DNA from: Streptomyces sp. NBC_01142
Lineage (GTDB): Bacteria > Actinomycetota > Actinomycetes > Streptomycetales > Streptomycetaceae
NCBI RefSeq assembly: GCF_026341125.1
Contig: NZ_JAPEOR010000009.1
Coordinates: forward strand, 1 to 47,989
DNA length: 47,989 bases
Reading direction: 5' to 3'
The notes under the pieces were generated by a model. It did no database searches. It was not told where the DNA came from and worked only from the letters and a program-made list of their open reading frames with translations. Below are positions 8,191 to 16,231 of this stretch, piece by piece. Numbering within the stretch: the stretch's first letter is position 1; every line of letters starts with the position of its first letter. A program made the position numbers and the translations under genes.

Positions 8191-8520
8191 TCAGCGGCGG
8201 GTACCGCCGCCGAGCGGTTGTGAGCTCAGCCTGCCGGGGCGACAAGCGGCGGAGTCCATCGCCGTTGCTCCTGCCGCCGGCAGCGCGGGCCCGGCGGCGG
8301 GATGGGTGGCGAAGGTGCCTCCAAGGGCTGTACCGGCCGCTGTTCCCACTCCGCAGGCGAGGATCAGCCATGCGTACGCGGCGAGTGCGACCGGCCGCCA
8401 TGCCGTTGGGCAGCCGGCCGAGCAGGGTGCCCGCAAGGAGGCGGGTGACATGCGGGCTGGCCAGTACGGCGCTGGGAGTCAGCGAGGGATCTGCTGTGGC
8501 AGGGCGGGCGTTGAGGGGCA
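8191..8520 (-). pseudogene. Frameshifted remnant of an MFS transporter
   Basis: One frame reads SPHVTRLLAGTLLGRLPNGM. After a one-base frameshift near 8400 another continues PVALAAYAWLILACGVGTAA. Joined, they match the N-terminus of the intact MFS gene at 11304-12569 (LLLASLAGRLPLGM, then VPIALI). Beyond about 70 residues the similarity fades. I read it as a decayed paralogous transporter. No other gene is visible between 8107 and 8634. Confidence 0.5.
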
Positions 8521-8634
8521 GCGGGGCAACGGAGGGGCTCCAGGCAGGTCGCGGGCGGCCGCTGTGGTGGGACATGTGGGCGTAACGGGGCTGCGGCCCC
8601 TGCGGCAGGAGGTACGGGGCAGCCCGCTGCACTG

Positions 8635-8817
8635 TCATGCTTCGGTGCCCGGCTCGCGACAAATCGGCGGCAGTGGCTCGAGCACGAATTTGCCGGCGTA
8701 CGAGGGCTTCGGCTGGTCGCCGCCCGACGGCAGCCGGCCGGCTGCTCTGTAGGCCGAGCGGAGCCGGTGCGCGGCCTGCGCGTAGGTGTCGCGGTCGGTG
8801 TCGAAGGTGATCCTCAT
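8635..8817 (-). CDS. 60-residue protein downstream of the aminotransferase
   Basis: Begins MRITFDTDRDTYAQAAHRLR and is followed by YRAAGRLPSGGD. It has a helical, basic N-terminal half and a short Pro-containing tail. It starts 20 bp after the aminotransferase stop on the same strand, so it is probably in the same transcript. No family is recognised. The small size and operon position fit an accessory or binding protein; that is inference. Confidence 0.5.
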   Translation of the reverse strand: MRITFDTDRDTYAQAAHRLRSAYRAAGRLPSGGDQPKPSYAGKFVLEPLPPICREPGTEA

Positions 8818-8837
8818 CGGCGGTGTCCCCGGGGCGG

Positions 8838-9935
8838 TCACAGGGTTTCCAGTGCGGTGCGCAGCTGTTCGAACTCGGTGTCCGTGCTGGGGGCGGCCAT
8901 GCGCAGACCGGGCACGGTGCCGCGAGGGGTGCCGGTGAACAGGCGGGCGGTGATGCCGTGGGCGTGGAAGTGTTCGAGGACCGGGTGGGGGTCGGCCAGG
9001 TGGACGAACCGGTAGTGGATGTCCGCGGGGGCCACGGCGGCGCCGAAGCGGTCGGTCAAGAGCTCCTCGAGGCGGCGCCCGTCGGCGGTGATCTGCGCGA
9101 GTGTCTTGGGCAGCCATGCGTTGTCCTGGAGTGCGGCGGTGGCCAGGGTGATGTCCAGCAGCGACAGGGGCCAGGTGGGCAGTTGGTCCAACACGGCCTG
9201 GTACATGCGGGAGGCACGCCGGGTCCAGAGCATCCCGGCCCTGGTGCCGGTAATCCCGTAGCTCTTGCCGGTGGACTGCAGGACGACCAAGTTGGCGACA
9301 TTGGCCCCGGCCATGCCGAGGGCGCCCGGCTGGAACTGGATGTACTCCTCGTCGACGACCAGCACGCTGTTCGGGTGGGCCTTGCATGCCTCGAGCAACT
9401 CGGCGCGAGGAATGTAGTGCCCCAGGGGGTTACTGGGATTGGAGAGGATGACGTAGTCGTGGGTCCGCATCGCCTCGCGCATGCGCTGCGCGCGGAGTTC
9501 CACGGTGTCCCGCGCACCGATGGTGGGGCCGATGAAGTCGGCGTAGAAGAAGCGCCGCATCGTCTCGGTGTACTCCGGCGTGATGACCGCGACACGGGCC
9601 CGGCGCAGCAGGCGGGCGAGGATCACAAGAAACTCGGTGACCCCGCGTCCGGCGAGCATGTCCTGCTCGTCCACGCCCAGCTGGTCGGCGAAGGCCTGCA
9701 GGTAGCGGCGTTCGGCTCGGTACGGCCGGCGGGGAGCCTCGTAGGGCGGGGGCATCAGCCGGTGGGCGTGGTGGTCGAGGAAGTCGCGCAGGGCGGCTAC
9801 TGCGCCGGGCGGCGGCCCGAGCCGGTTGGTGCACAGGCCGAGGTCGAGCGTAATCATCCCGTTGGGGAGGTGGGTGAGGTCGCCGCCCTGCACCTCGCTG
9901 GGATTGTGCAGGAGACCTGGCTCAAGACGGTTCAT
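8838..9935 (-). CDS. PLP-dependent aminotransferase, class I/II (HisC/CobD-like)
   Basis: A 365-residue fold-type I aminotransferase. NPSNPLG lies at about 166-172, VVDEEY at about 193-198 holds the cofactor-ring Asp, and STGKSYGITGTRAG at about 221-234 has the Schiff-base Lys at about 224. The length and the GK(S)xG..GxRAG layout fit histidinol-phosphate aminotransferase or threonine-phosphate decarboxylase-like enzymes. Substrate cannot be inferred. It is preceded by a 29-residue peptide gene and a 13-bp hairpin, and followed by a 60-residue gene. A role in a small specialised pathway rather than histidine synthesis is likely, since no other histidine genes are nearby. Confidence 0.8.
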   Translation of the reverse strand: MNRLEPGLLHNPSEVQGGDLTHLPNGMITLDLGLCTNRLGPPPGAVAALRDFLDHHAHRLMPPPYEAPRRPYRAERRYLQAFADQLGVDEQDMLAGRGVTEFLVILARLLRRARVAVITPEYTETMRRFFYADFIGPTIGARDTVELRAQRMREAMRTHDYVILSNPSNPLGHYIPRAELLEACKAHPNSVLVVDEEYIQFQPGALGMAGANVANLVVLQSTGKSYGITGTRAGMLWTRRASRMYQAVLDQLPTWPLSLLDITLATAALQDNAWLPKTLAQITADGRRLEELLTDRFGAAVAPADIHYRFVHLADPHPVLEHFHAHGITARLFTGTPRGTVPGLRMAAPSTDTEFEQLRTALETL

Positions 9936-10042
9936 GGCTGCTTCCTTCCGGTCGGTTCAGCGGTGCGGTCGAGGTCACTGGTTTGGGGAGGACGAACTTC
10001 TTGGCTTAAGGCGGGGTTTCGGGAGGAGAGCCCGGACACGGC

Positions 10043-10090
10043 AGCGCCCGCCCGGACGGATGGACAAAAAAGGGGGCCCGGGCGGGCGCT
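10043..10090 (-). terminator. Hairpin between the leader peptide and aminotransferase genes
   Basis: A perfect 13-bp stem: AGCGCCCGCCCGG at 10043-10055 pairs with 10078-10090. In transcript sense the loop contains a run of six U. It lies 23 bp after the stop of the small peptide and about 110 bp before the aminotransferase start. It could be a terminator, or an attenuator controlled by translation of the peptide. Confidence 0.6.
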
Positions 10091-10113
10091 GGAGGGAGGG
10101 TGCGCCGTTGTCG

Positions 10114-10203
10114 TTACGGGCGCGCGGCCACCGTGAACGGGCGCGCGGCGAGGTTCTCGCCCGGGCGGGCGGCCATGAACGGGCGGGAGGGGCGCTGGTT
10201 CAT
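10114..10203 (-). CDS. 29-residue Arg-Pro-repeat peptide (leader or precursor peptide)
   Basis: The ATG at 10203 sits behind a strong GAGGAG ribosome site with good spacing and encodes a 29-residue peptide ending in TAA. It contains five Arg-Pro dipeptides and an internal repeat: RPFMAARP, then RPFTVAARP. A hairpin follows directly, then the PLP aminotransferase gene on the same strand. The arrangement fits either an attenuator leader peptide or the precursor of a small modified peptide. It is short and could be chance, but the ribosome site and the repeat argue for a real gene. Confidence 0.45.
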   Translation of the reverse strand: MNQRPSRPFMAARPGENLAARPFTVAARP

Positions 10204-10410
10204 CAGGGACTCCTCGAGAAGGGATGGTCGGACAGCAGTGATCTCAGCAGGGACCGCCCATCACCGCCAGGGGCAAATAGGCGCATAACTCGCTTATTCC
10301 AGAGGGTGGGAAACGGGTTGCCCCGGCGGTCTGGAGTACGGGAGAAACACGGCCTGCACGGCCGGGGCCGGTCCATCCGGCGGACCTGCATCTGCGGGTG
10401 CCCGACAGCG

Positions 10411-10444
10411 GCGAGGCCCGCTCCCCGGCAGGAGCGGGCCTCGC
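10411..10444 (-). terminator. Terminator after the first SH3-like gene
   Basis: A perfect 14-bp stem (GCGAGGCCCGCTCC, CCGGCA loop, GGAGCGGGCCTCGC) lies about 80 bp past the stop at 10523. Confidence 0.7.
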
Positions 10445-10522
10445 GTACGAGTCGGCCGGAACCCGCGCCATGTGCGCGGGCCCCGGGCACCACGACGGCG
10501 GGTGGTGTGGTGGTGGACGGGA

Positions 10523-10897
10523 TCAGTCGAGCTGCATGGGGACGCAGTCGTAGGCGTACTTCTTGGCGATCCAGCCGGTGGTGTTCTTGGCCAGGCCGGT
10601 CCGCGACTTCTTGCCGAGCTGCAGCTTGATCCAGCTGCCCTTCGTGGCGACCCTCTTGCCCCAGTCGCCCTTGTACAGAAGGCCCTTGGACGCGTATCGC
10701 GCGCCCGCACCCGTGCGGAAGTTGACTCCGTTGGCGTCGACCGCGTAGTAGACGCGCGGCTTGCACGGCATCTCCGCGGCGCGGGCCTGCGCCGGGGCCG
10801 CGGCGAACGCGGACGGGGCCGCACCCACGGTGAGCGCGGCGGTCGCGGCGAGCGCCAGGGCGGGTACGGCGCGGCGGAGCGTGGACGGAAAGGGCAC
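10523..10897 (-). CDS. Secreted SH3-like domain protein, paralogue 1
   Basis: A 124-residue protein. An N-terminal signal peptide has the basic start STLRR, the core AVPALALAATAALTVGA and a likely AxA cleavage site (SAFAAA). The mature part resembles a bacterial SH3-like domain: NGVNFRTGAG..Y.SKGLLYKGD, KGSWIKLQLG and GWIAKKY. The GTG start at 10897 has GGGAGA upstream. The family is usually extracellular and cell-wall associated. Two paralogues lie at 12996 and 13517. Confidence 0.7.
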   Translation of the reverse strand: MPFPSTLRRAVPALALAATAALTVGAAPSAFAAAPAQARAAEMPCKPRVYYAVDANGVNFRTGAGARYASKGLLYKGDWGKRVATKGSWIKLQLGKKSRTGLAKNTTGWIAKKYAYDCVPMQLD

Positions 10898-10971
10898 AGC
10901 GGTCTCCCATGAATCGGCGGCTTTGTACGGGAGCCTGCGGGCGGCCAGAGCACTCGGACGGGGGTGCGGCG

Positions 10972-11290
10972 TCACCGTGCCAGGGCCTGGCACGGCAATC
11001 CGGGCTCCTGTTCCGGGAGGTGGGAGTGGTGTGACCGGCGCCGCCTGCGGCCGGATCCTTCTCCGCGGGCGTCCGTGTCACCACCAGGGATGTGGAACGC
11101 CGGTATCTGGACGACCGGGACACAGACCGGTTGTCGCTGGAGGCGCAAACCGCTCAGCGCCGCGGCAGTCGCAGTGGCCACGAGAAGCAGGGAACGCGCA
11201 GGTTCCGGCGGTGGGGGCGGCGCGAGGTGTACATGGACAGGTTCTTCCGTCCGGGTCGTCGGATGTGCTGCACCTTCAGTTCCGTCTCCT
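10972..11290 (-). pseudogene. Possible frameshifted small secreted protein
   Basis: A GTG at about 11273 behind a GAGGAG site begins QHIRRPGRKNLSMYTS and soon stops. A neighbouring frame without a start codon continues with a hydrophobic ARSLLLVATATAAALSGLRL segment and a Pro/Arg-rich tail. Joining the two by a frameshift near 11215 would give a small protein with a signal-like segment. The evidence is only composition. Nothing else is seen between 10898 and 11303. Confidence 0.25.
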
Positions 11291-11303
11291 CGCCCCGGCA
11301 GGG

Positions 11304-12569
11304 TCAGAGGGTTGCGGTCTTTGGGAATGGTGCGGGCGCGGTGCGGGCGGTCAGCAGGAGGGCGCAGAGGGCGGCGGCCAGCAGCGGGACGCTGAAGTGG
11401 CCGCCGAGCGGCCCGGCGAGTGCGGTGCCTGCGGCCAGGCCCAGGCGCATCGCGCTGGACAGCCAGCCAACTGCTTCGGTGGACGTTCCGGGAGGTGCCA
11501 GCGAGGTGAGGGTGAGGCTGGCGACCGTCAGGAGGGGCACGAACATGGCGCCGGGCAGCATCGCGAACAGCAGGATCACCACAGGTGGGGCGGGGGCAAG
11601 CATCGGCAGCCAGCATGCGGTGAACAGGGCGGCCAGGGCGATGAGATGGCGCGGACGTGGGGCGGTCGTGGGCTGGACGCGGACGAACAGTGCCCCGCCG
11701 ACCAGCCCGGCTGCGGAGAACGTCGCGGGCAGGGCTCCGGCGAGCCAGGCCGCGTCGTGCTTCTCGGATGCGACGATCCCGGCAACGTCGAGGGCGCCGA
11801 TGGTGGCGCCGAGGAAGATGAGGGCGGCCAGCAGGGGCCGCATCGCGGGCGGGCGCAGGGCGCCGAGTCGGTCCGGGCGGCGGCAAATAGCACGCCAGAT
11901 GCGGACGGGGCGGGCGGTGGCGAACACCCACGTGCCGGCGAGTGTGGCGGCGGCCGCCAGAGCGAGGGCGGCGGTGGGGGACAGCAGGGTGGCGGCGGCG
12001 ATGGCGATTGCGGGCCCGGTGACGTAGACGATTTCCTGGGTGGAGGAGTCCAGGGCGTAGGCGGTGCGCACGTGGGCGGCATCGGGCAGCAAGGTGGGCC
12101 ACAGGGAGCGCAGACCGCCTTCGACCGGCGGGCATCCTGCGCCGGCCAGTGCGGCACAGGCGAAGGCGATCGGCAGACTCGAGGTGCCTGCGAGGGCGAG
12201 GATCGCAAGGGCGGCCGCGGTGAGAACGGCGCCCAGGTGGCAGGGCAGCGGCAGGCCGCGCAGGTCGGCCATCCGGCCGAGCACGGGCAGGCCGAGCGCG
12301 GGGGTGACGCCGTAGACGGCGGCGAGCAGGCTCGCGGTGGCGAGGGAGTGGCCCTCCGCCTTGGCGGCCAGGATCAGGGCGATGGGAACCATGCCCAGCG
12401 GAAGGCGTCCGGCCAGCGAGGCGAGGAGAAGGCGGGAGCAATACCGGTGCCGTAGTACCGCGTGGAAGGACGGCGGCCGGGTTGTCGGTGGCGCGGGCAG
12501 GTCCGGCGCGGGGCCGGGCGCGGTGGCGGGGAGTGTGCGGGGGATATCGCCGACCTGCGCTTGGGCCAT
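11304..12569 (-). CDS. MFS transporter
   Basis: A 421-residue, 12-helix-type major facilitator. Visible features are an N-terminal helix with LASLAGRLPLGMVPIALI, the cytoplasmic loop GLPVLGRMADLRG (the family's G-x3-D-x2-G-R region in variant form), many Ala/Leu-rich helices, and a second half starting near RPLLAALIFLGATIGALDVAG. The ATG at 12569 follows a GAAGGCAGG site and places the first helix at about residue 45. The cargo is unknown. The nearby PLP enzymes suggest export of their product, but it is separated from them by SH3 genes. A broken relative lies at 8191-8520. Confidence 0.75.
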   Translation of the reverse strand: MAQAQVGDIPRTLPATAPGPAPDLPAPPTTRPPSFHAVLRHRYCSRLLLASLAGRLPLGMVPIALILAAKAEGHSLATASLLAAVYGVTPALGLPVLGRMADLRGLPLPCHLGAVLTAAALAILALAGTSSLPIAFACAALAGAGCPPVEGGLRSLWPTLLPDAAHVRTAYALDSSTQEIVYVTGPAIAIAAATLLSPTAALALAAAATLAGTWVFATARPVRIWRAICRRPDRLGALRPPAMRPLLAALIFLGATIGALDVAGIVASEKHDAAWLAGALPATFSAAGLVGGALFVRVQPTTAPRPRHLIALAALFTACWLPMLAPAPPVVILLFAMLPGAMFVPLLTVASLTLTSLAPPGTSTEAVGWLSSAMRLGLAAGTALAGPLGGHFSVPLLAAALCALLLTARTAPAPFPKTATL

Positions 12570-12936
12570 CGCCTGCCTGCCTTCAAGGATTCCGGGGGAT
12601 GGCCGCCCGTACGCCTTGGGCCCACGGGGGGAGGCGCGCGCCGTACGGGCGGCGGCAGCGACGCGGAGGGACGGGCCGCTGTGGCGAGAAGCCCAACAGG
12701 CCAGGTGCAGGCGTTCAACGCCGCTTCCCCGGCGGCGGACACCTACGGCGTCTCCTCCCGTCGTGCGAGGCAGCAAACCGTGTTCGCGGTCCGTCACTTG
12801 AAGCGGCACCGCGGGCTGGGTATGGGGGCAGGGCTCTGCCGACGCTTCTTCTTCGGGTCCATGAAGGCGTGGGCATGGCGTGCCTCGGTGCGGTGCCCGC
12901 GGCGTCGTGCGATTGGCACTGGCGCCCATGACGAAG

Positions 12937-12966
12937 CGGCGGCACCCGTCTGTGCGGGTGCCGCCG
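12937..12966 (-). terminator. Terminator after the second SH3-like gene
   Basis: A perfect 12-bp stem (CGGCGGCACCCG, TCTGTG loop, CGGGTGCCGCCG) lies 30 bp beyond the stop at 12996. Apart from this hairpin I see no convincing gene in 12570-12995; a GTG with a good ribosome site at 12742 opens a frame lacking protein-like composition. Confidence 0.7.
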
Positions 12967-12995
12967 CTGTGCCCTTCCCTGGGTGGTGCTGGAAG

Positions 12996-13352
12996 TCAGC
13001 CGGCCAGGCTGATCAGACCGTCGTTGCGCACCCAGCCCTTCGTGCCCTTGGGTATCCCGGACTTGGAGCGCTGGGTGAGCTGGCTGTAGTTCCAGCTCCC
13101 CTTGCTGCAGAAGACCTTCAGCTTGTCGCCCCGGTACAGATAGCCCTTGCTCTTGTAGCCGGTGGCCGGGCCGCTGCGATAGTTCCAGGCGTTCTTGCCC
13201 ACCGTGGCGCCGAAGTTGGCCCAGTTGACGGTGCACCGGCTGTTCTCGCCGACGGCGTGCGCGGCCGGGGCTGTGGTCACGGTGAGGGCGGCGGCAGCAG
13301 CCATCGCCAGGACAGCGGGGAGGGCGGAGCGGGTCGCGATACGGCGGATCAT
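12996..13352 (-). CDS. Secreted SH3-like domain protein, paralogue 2
   Basis: A 118-residue protein with a signal peptide (MIRRIATRS, then a core ALPAVLAMAAAAALTVTTA and an AHA cleavage site). It carries one SH3-like module: WNYRSGPATGYKSKGYLYRG, KLKVFCSKGSWNYSQL and KGWVRNDGL. Two Cys in the mature part could form a disulfide. The ATG at 13352 follows an AAAGG site. It is clearly related in layout to the protein at 10523. Confidence 0.7.
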   Translation of the reverse strand: MIRRIATRSALPAVLAMAAAAALTVTTAPAAHAVGENSRCTVNWANFGATVGKNAWNYRSGPATGYKSKGYLYRGDKLKVFCSKGSWNYSQLTQRSKSGIPKGTKGWVRNDGLISLAG

Positions 13353-13516
13353 CGAAGACCTTTCGAAGGACGTGATGTGGCAGACGCCCGGCGGCGTGCC
13401 TAGTTGATGCTGTGCCCGCACGCGCGGTCCGGGAGGGGCACGCTCTCCTGGTCCCGTATGCCGGGTCAGTGACTTGCCGGGGCGTCCCGTCCAGCGGGGC
13501 GGCCGCAGGGCGCGGG

Positions 13517-13880
13517 TCAGTAGGTGTCGCGGACGTGGTTGCGCAACACCCCGCCATTGCTGGCCTTGGGCAGCTCGTTCTTGCTCTTGGCCAGGAGGGT
13601 GACGTAGTACCAGCGGCCATTGGAGGTGTCGCGGTAGCAGTTCTCGAAGAGCCGTCGTTCTTGGTGAGCAGTCCGGCGGAGGTGTAGGTGGTGCCGGGCC
13701 CGGCGCAGGTGGAGACGACCTTCACGCTCTTGTACTGCGGGTCGCTGAACCGTGGAAGGGCTCTGCCCCGGCGCCGGTGCCGCCGAGGCGGCCGGGGCCG
13801 GGGCGGTGAGCGCGCCGCTCAGCAGGGCTACGGCGGTGACGACGGATGCTGTCCGTCGCCGGCGGAGAGGGCGGGCAGCG
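13517..13880 (-). pseudogene. Broken third SH3-like secreted protein
   Basis: Three pieces in three frames line up as one gene: a signal-peptide-like segment (SVVTAVALLSGALTAPAPAA), then FSDPQYKSVKVVSTCAGPGT followed by TYTSAGLLTKNDG, then FENCYRDTSNGRWYYVTLLA continuing to a stop at 13517. At least two frameshifts, near 13650 and near 13755, separate them. Sequencing error is possible, but two independent shifts favour decay. Confidence 0.55.
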
Positions 13881-14054
13881 GCGAGGCGGCGGGCTGGCCG
13901 GGCCCGTTCCGCCGGGCGGGAGCCGCCACCGGGTTGTGTGCCGCATCCTCCCGTCCGGCGGCGCCCTCACCGGCCGTGCCGTCCACGAGTGCTGCGGCCG
14001 CGCGTAGATGGGGTGGCACACCTGCCGCCGATCTGACTGTGTGGAGCCGATGCC

Positions 14055-15233
14055 GTGAGCGCCCGTCCCGTCCCGATCCCGCCCCATACGGGCCTGGCCA
14101 TCGGGGACCTCCCGACCGATCCGGCGGCCGACACCAACCAGCTGCACCAGCTGGCCCGCACGCTGCGCCACGAGAGGCGCCAGGTGCTGGGCTTTCCCGG
14201 CAACATGGACTTCGCTCTGGAGGAGCTCGCCCCGCTGCTGGGGGTGTTTTTCGACAACGTGGGCGCCCCGTACTCCTGCGACGCTTCCAGCATCGGAGCC
14301 AAGCCCTACGAGATCGCGGTGCTGGAGTACTTCGCCGGTATCACCGGGGCCTTGCTGTCCGACGTGTACGGGTACGTGGCCTCCTCCTCCCGCGAGGCAC
14401 TCCTGCACGGGCTGGCCACAGCGCGCCGGGTACTACCCGCTGCCTGCGTGTACGCCTCCGACCAGGCGCACTACAGCGTCAGGCGGGCATGCGAGCTGCT
14501 GCGCATGGAGCTGGTGACCGTGGCATCGCTGCCCGAGGGGGCAATGGACGCCGAGGACCTGCGCCTGCGGGTGCGGCAGCGGCGCCCAGCAGGCGGCTCA
14601 ATCGTCGTGGCGACCTGCGGCACCACGATGCGCGGCGCCGTAGACGACATCGTCGCGCTGCGCGCGGCCGCCGAGACGGCCGGCACGGTGTACATACACG
14701 TGGATGCCGCGGGCGGCGGGCTGGTTGCTGCGCACACCAGCCCGCAGCCGCACTGGTCGTTCGCGTACGGTGCCGACTCGGTGAACATCTCCGGGCACAA
14801 GATCCTGGGGCTCCCGGTCCCGGCGGGTATCTCGCTGGTGCGGCGCGATCTGCTGCCTGAGACGGCCGCCGGGAAATACATCGCGGCCGCTGACCACACG
14901 CTGGCCTGTTCACGCAGCGCACTGGCCTCGCTGCTGCTGTGGGCGCGCCTGCGCTCCCTGGGGCGCACCGGGATGGCCGCGCTGATCAGCCGGTGCCAGG
15001 AGGTGGCTGCGTATGCCGTCGGCCGGCTCGAGAAGGCAGGTGCCGGCCCAGGGCATGTCCCCGGGACGCTGACCGTCACCTTCGCCCGGCCTCCCGCCTG
15101 GGTGGCGGACAAGTGGCATCTGGCGTGCGCCGGGCAGTTGGCCCGCTTGGTCGCGGTCGGACATGTCACCTACGCGGCGGTGGACGAGCTCGCCGCAGAT
15201 CTGGCCGGCACCCGGCTGGGGGCCGCCGCGTGA
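14055..15233 (+). CDS. PLP-dependent decarboxylase, group II (histidine decarboxylase-like)
   Basis: A 392-residue fold-type I decarboxylase. A stacking His lies in SDQAHYSVRRA at about 139, the cofactor Asp in HVDAAGGG at about 217 and the Schiff-base Lys in NISGHKILGLPVPAG at about 249. The size and motifs match pyridoxal-dependent histidine, glutamate or aromatic decarboxylases. The start is GTG at 14055 with GGAG upstream. The stop overlaps the Nudix start (GTGA), so the two are translationally coupled and likely act on related compounds. The substrate is unknown. Confidence 0.8.
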   Translation: MSARPVPIPPHTGLAIGDLPTDPAADTNQLHQLARTLRHERRQVLGFPGNMDFALEELAPLLGVFFDNVGAPYSCDASSIGAKPYEIAVLEYFAGITGALLSDVYGYVASSSREALLHGLATARRVLPAACVYASDQAHYSVRRACELLRMELVTVASLPEGAMDAEDLRLRVRQRRPAGGSIVVATCGTTMRGAVDDIVALRAAAETAGTVYIHVDAAGGGLVAAHTSPQPHWSFAYGADSVNISGHKILGLPVPAGISLVRRDLLPETAAGKYIAAADHTLACSRSALASLLLWARLRSLGRTGMAALISRCQEVAAYAVGRLEKAGAGPGHVPGTLTVTFARPPAWVADKWHLACAGQLARLVAVGHVTYAAVDELAADLAGTRLGAAA

Positions 15234-15931
15234 CCCCCGCCGTGCCCCTGCGTCGTTCGCTGCGGGCTCTGCCTGCCGACGTCGGTGAGCTGATGGACCA
15301 CACCCCGGAATCCGCCTACGCGTATCTGCGCGGCACCCACCCCGCCCTGTTCCTCACCCCGCCCGGGGACGGTGCGATCGGCATCATGCGCTGGCCGATG
15401 ACCGAAGGCCAGATCGTCCACCGTGACCAGTGGTGGATGCTGCTGCAGGACCCGGTCGTCTTCCCGGACGGTCGTCACGGCCGGTGCCTGCGCATGGTGT
15501 CCCCGCAGAAGGAACCGGGCGTGGCCGTGCTGCCGCTGATGGGCGACGAGGTGGTCCTCATCGAGCACTTCCGGCATGCCACGCGCTCCTGGCACTGGGA
15601 GATCCCTCGTCGCGGCGGCACCCCCGGTCTGGGCGACAAGGAGAACGCGGCCAAGGAACTTCAGGAGAAGCTCGGCGTCCCGTCCCGGGAGCTCATCGAA
15701 CTCGGGATGCTCCATCCCGACACCGGGATCCTGGCTGGCGCGGTCGGACTGTATGCGGCGCGGATCGACGCAGTCGAAGGGGTCGAAGGGGTCGAGCACA
15801 GCGAAGGTATCCGCCGGGCCCGCACCGTCGCCTTCACTGAGGCCGAGGACCTGGCCGACCGCGGTTCGATCACCGACGCCTTCACCATCGCAGCTCTCTT
15901 CCGGGCCCGCCGGGCCGGGCTCGCCGGCTGA
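15230..15931 (+). CDS. Nudix-domain protein with altered Nudix box
   Basis: A 233-residue protein. The central region resembles ADP-ribose pyrophosphatase-type Nudix enzymes: VAVLPLMGDEVVLIEHFRH, a WEIPRRGG block, then a Nudix helix GDKENAAKELQEKLGVP. The canonical REUxEExGU becomes KELQEKLGV: the Arg is Lys and the last metal-binding Glu is Lys. Hydrolase activity may therefore be weak or lost. The N-terminal 70 residues form an extra domain. It is coupled to the decarboxylase by a GTGA overlap. The 300 bp after it contain no gene I can support. Confidence 0.75.
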   Translation: MTPAVPLRRSLRALPADVGELMDHTPESAYAYLRGTHPALFLTPPGDGAIGIMRWPMTEGQIVHRDQWWMLLQDPVVFPDGRHGRCLRMVSPQKEPGVAVLPLMGDEVVLIEHFRHATRSWHWEIPRRGGTPGLGDKENAAKELQEKLGVPSRELIELGMLHPDTGILAGAVGLYAARIDAVEGVEGVEHSEGIRRARTVAFTEAEDLADRGSITDAFTIAALFRARRAGLAG

Positions 15932-16231
15932 CGGACCCGGCCTCGGCACGGTTCGGTCGACGTCCAACTCCTCAGCGTCGGCGGGCTGCGCCCGGCAGCC
16001 CGGCCCGGGTATATGCGGCGGGCAGGGCTGCAGGACGTGGTGCAGTCGCTGGACGGCGGATACGCGTCCCGCCGCGCGGGACGCCGATGCAGAGGGTCGG
16101 CCTGTCCCTCCCGCCGGGCGGGCCGCCGCCCGCCGCCAGGTGCCTGTGGCCGGTGTCCGCGGCAAGGCTGCTTGCGGCGGCCCTCCTTGAAGGGCTGTGC
16201 GGTAGTGACCGCCGGGAGAAAGGCCCCTTCG

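Noticed and set aside
8838..9935. Aminotransferase as the host histidine-biosynthesis hisC
   Set aside because: The motifs are those of the superfamily in general, no other histidine genes are nearby, and the neighbours are an accessory peptide and transporter genes.
12374..12742. GTG at 12742 behind a GGGAGGAG site as a separate gene
   Set aside because: The frame soon becomes Pro/Arg low complexity and overlaps the start of the MFS gene out of frame; the ribosome site alone is not enough.
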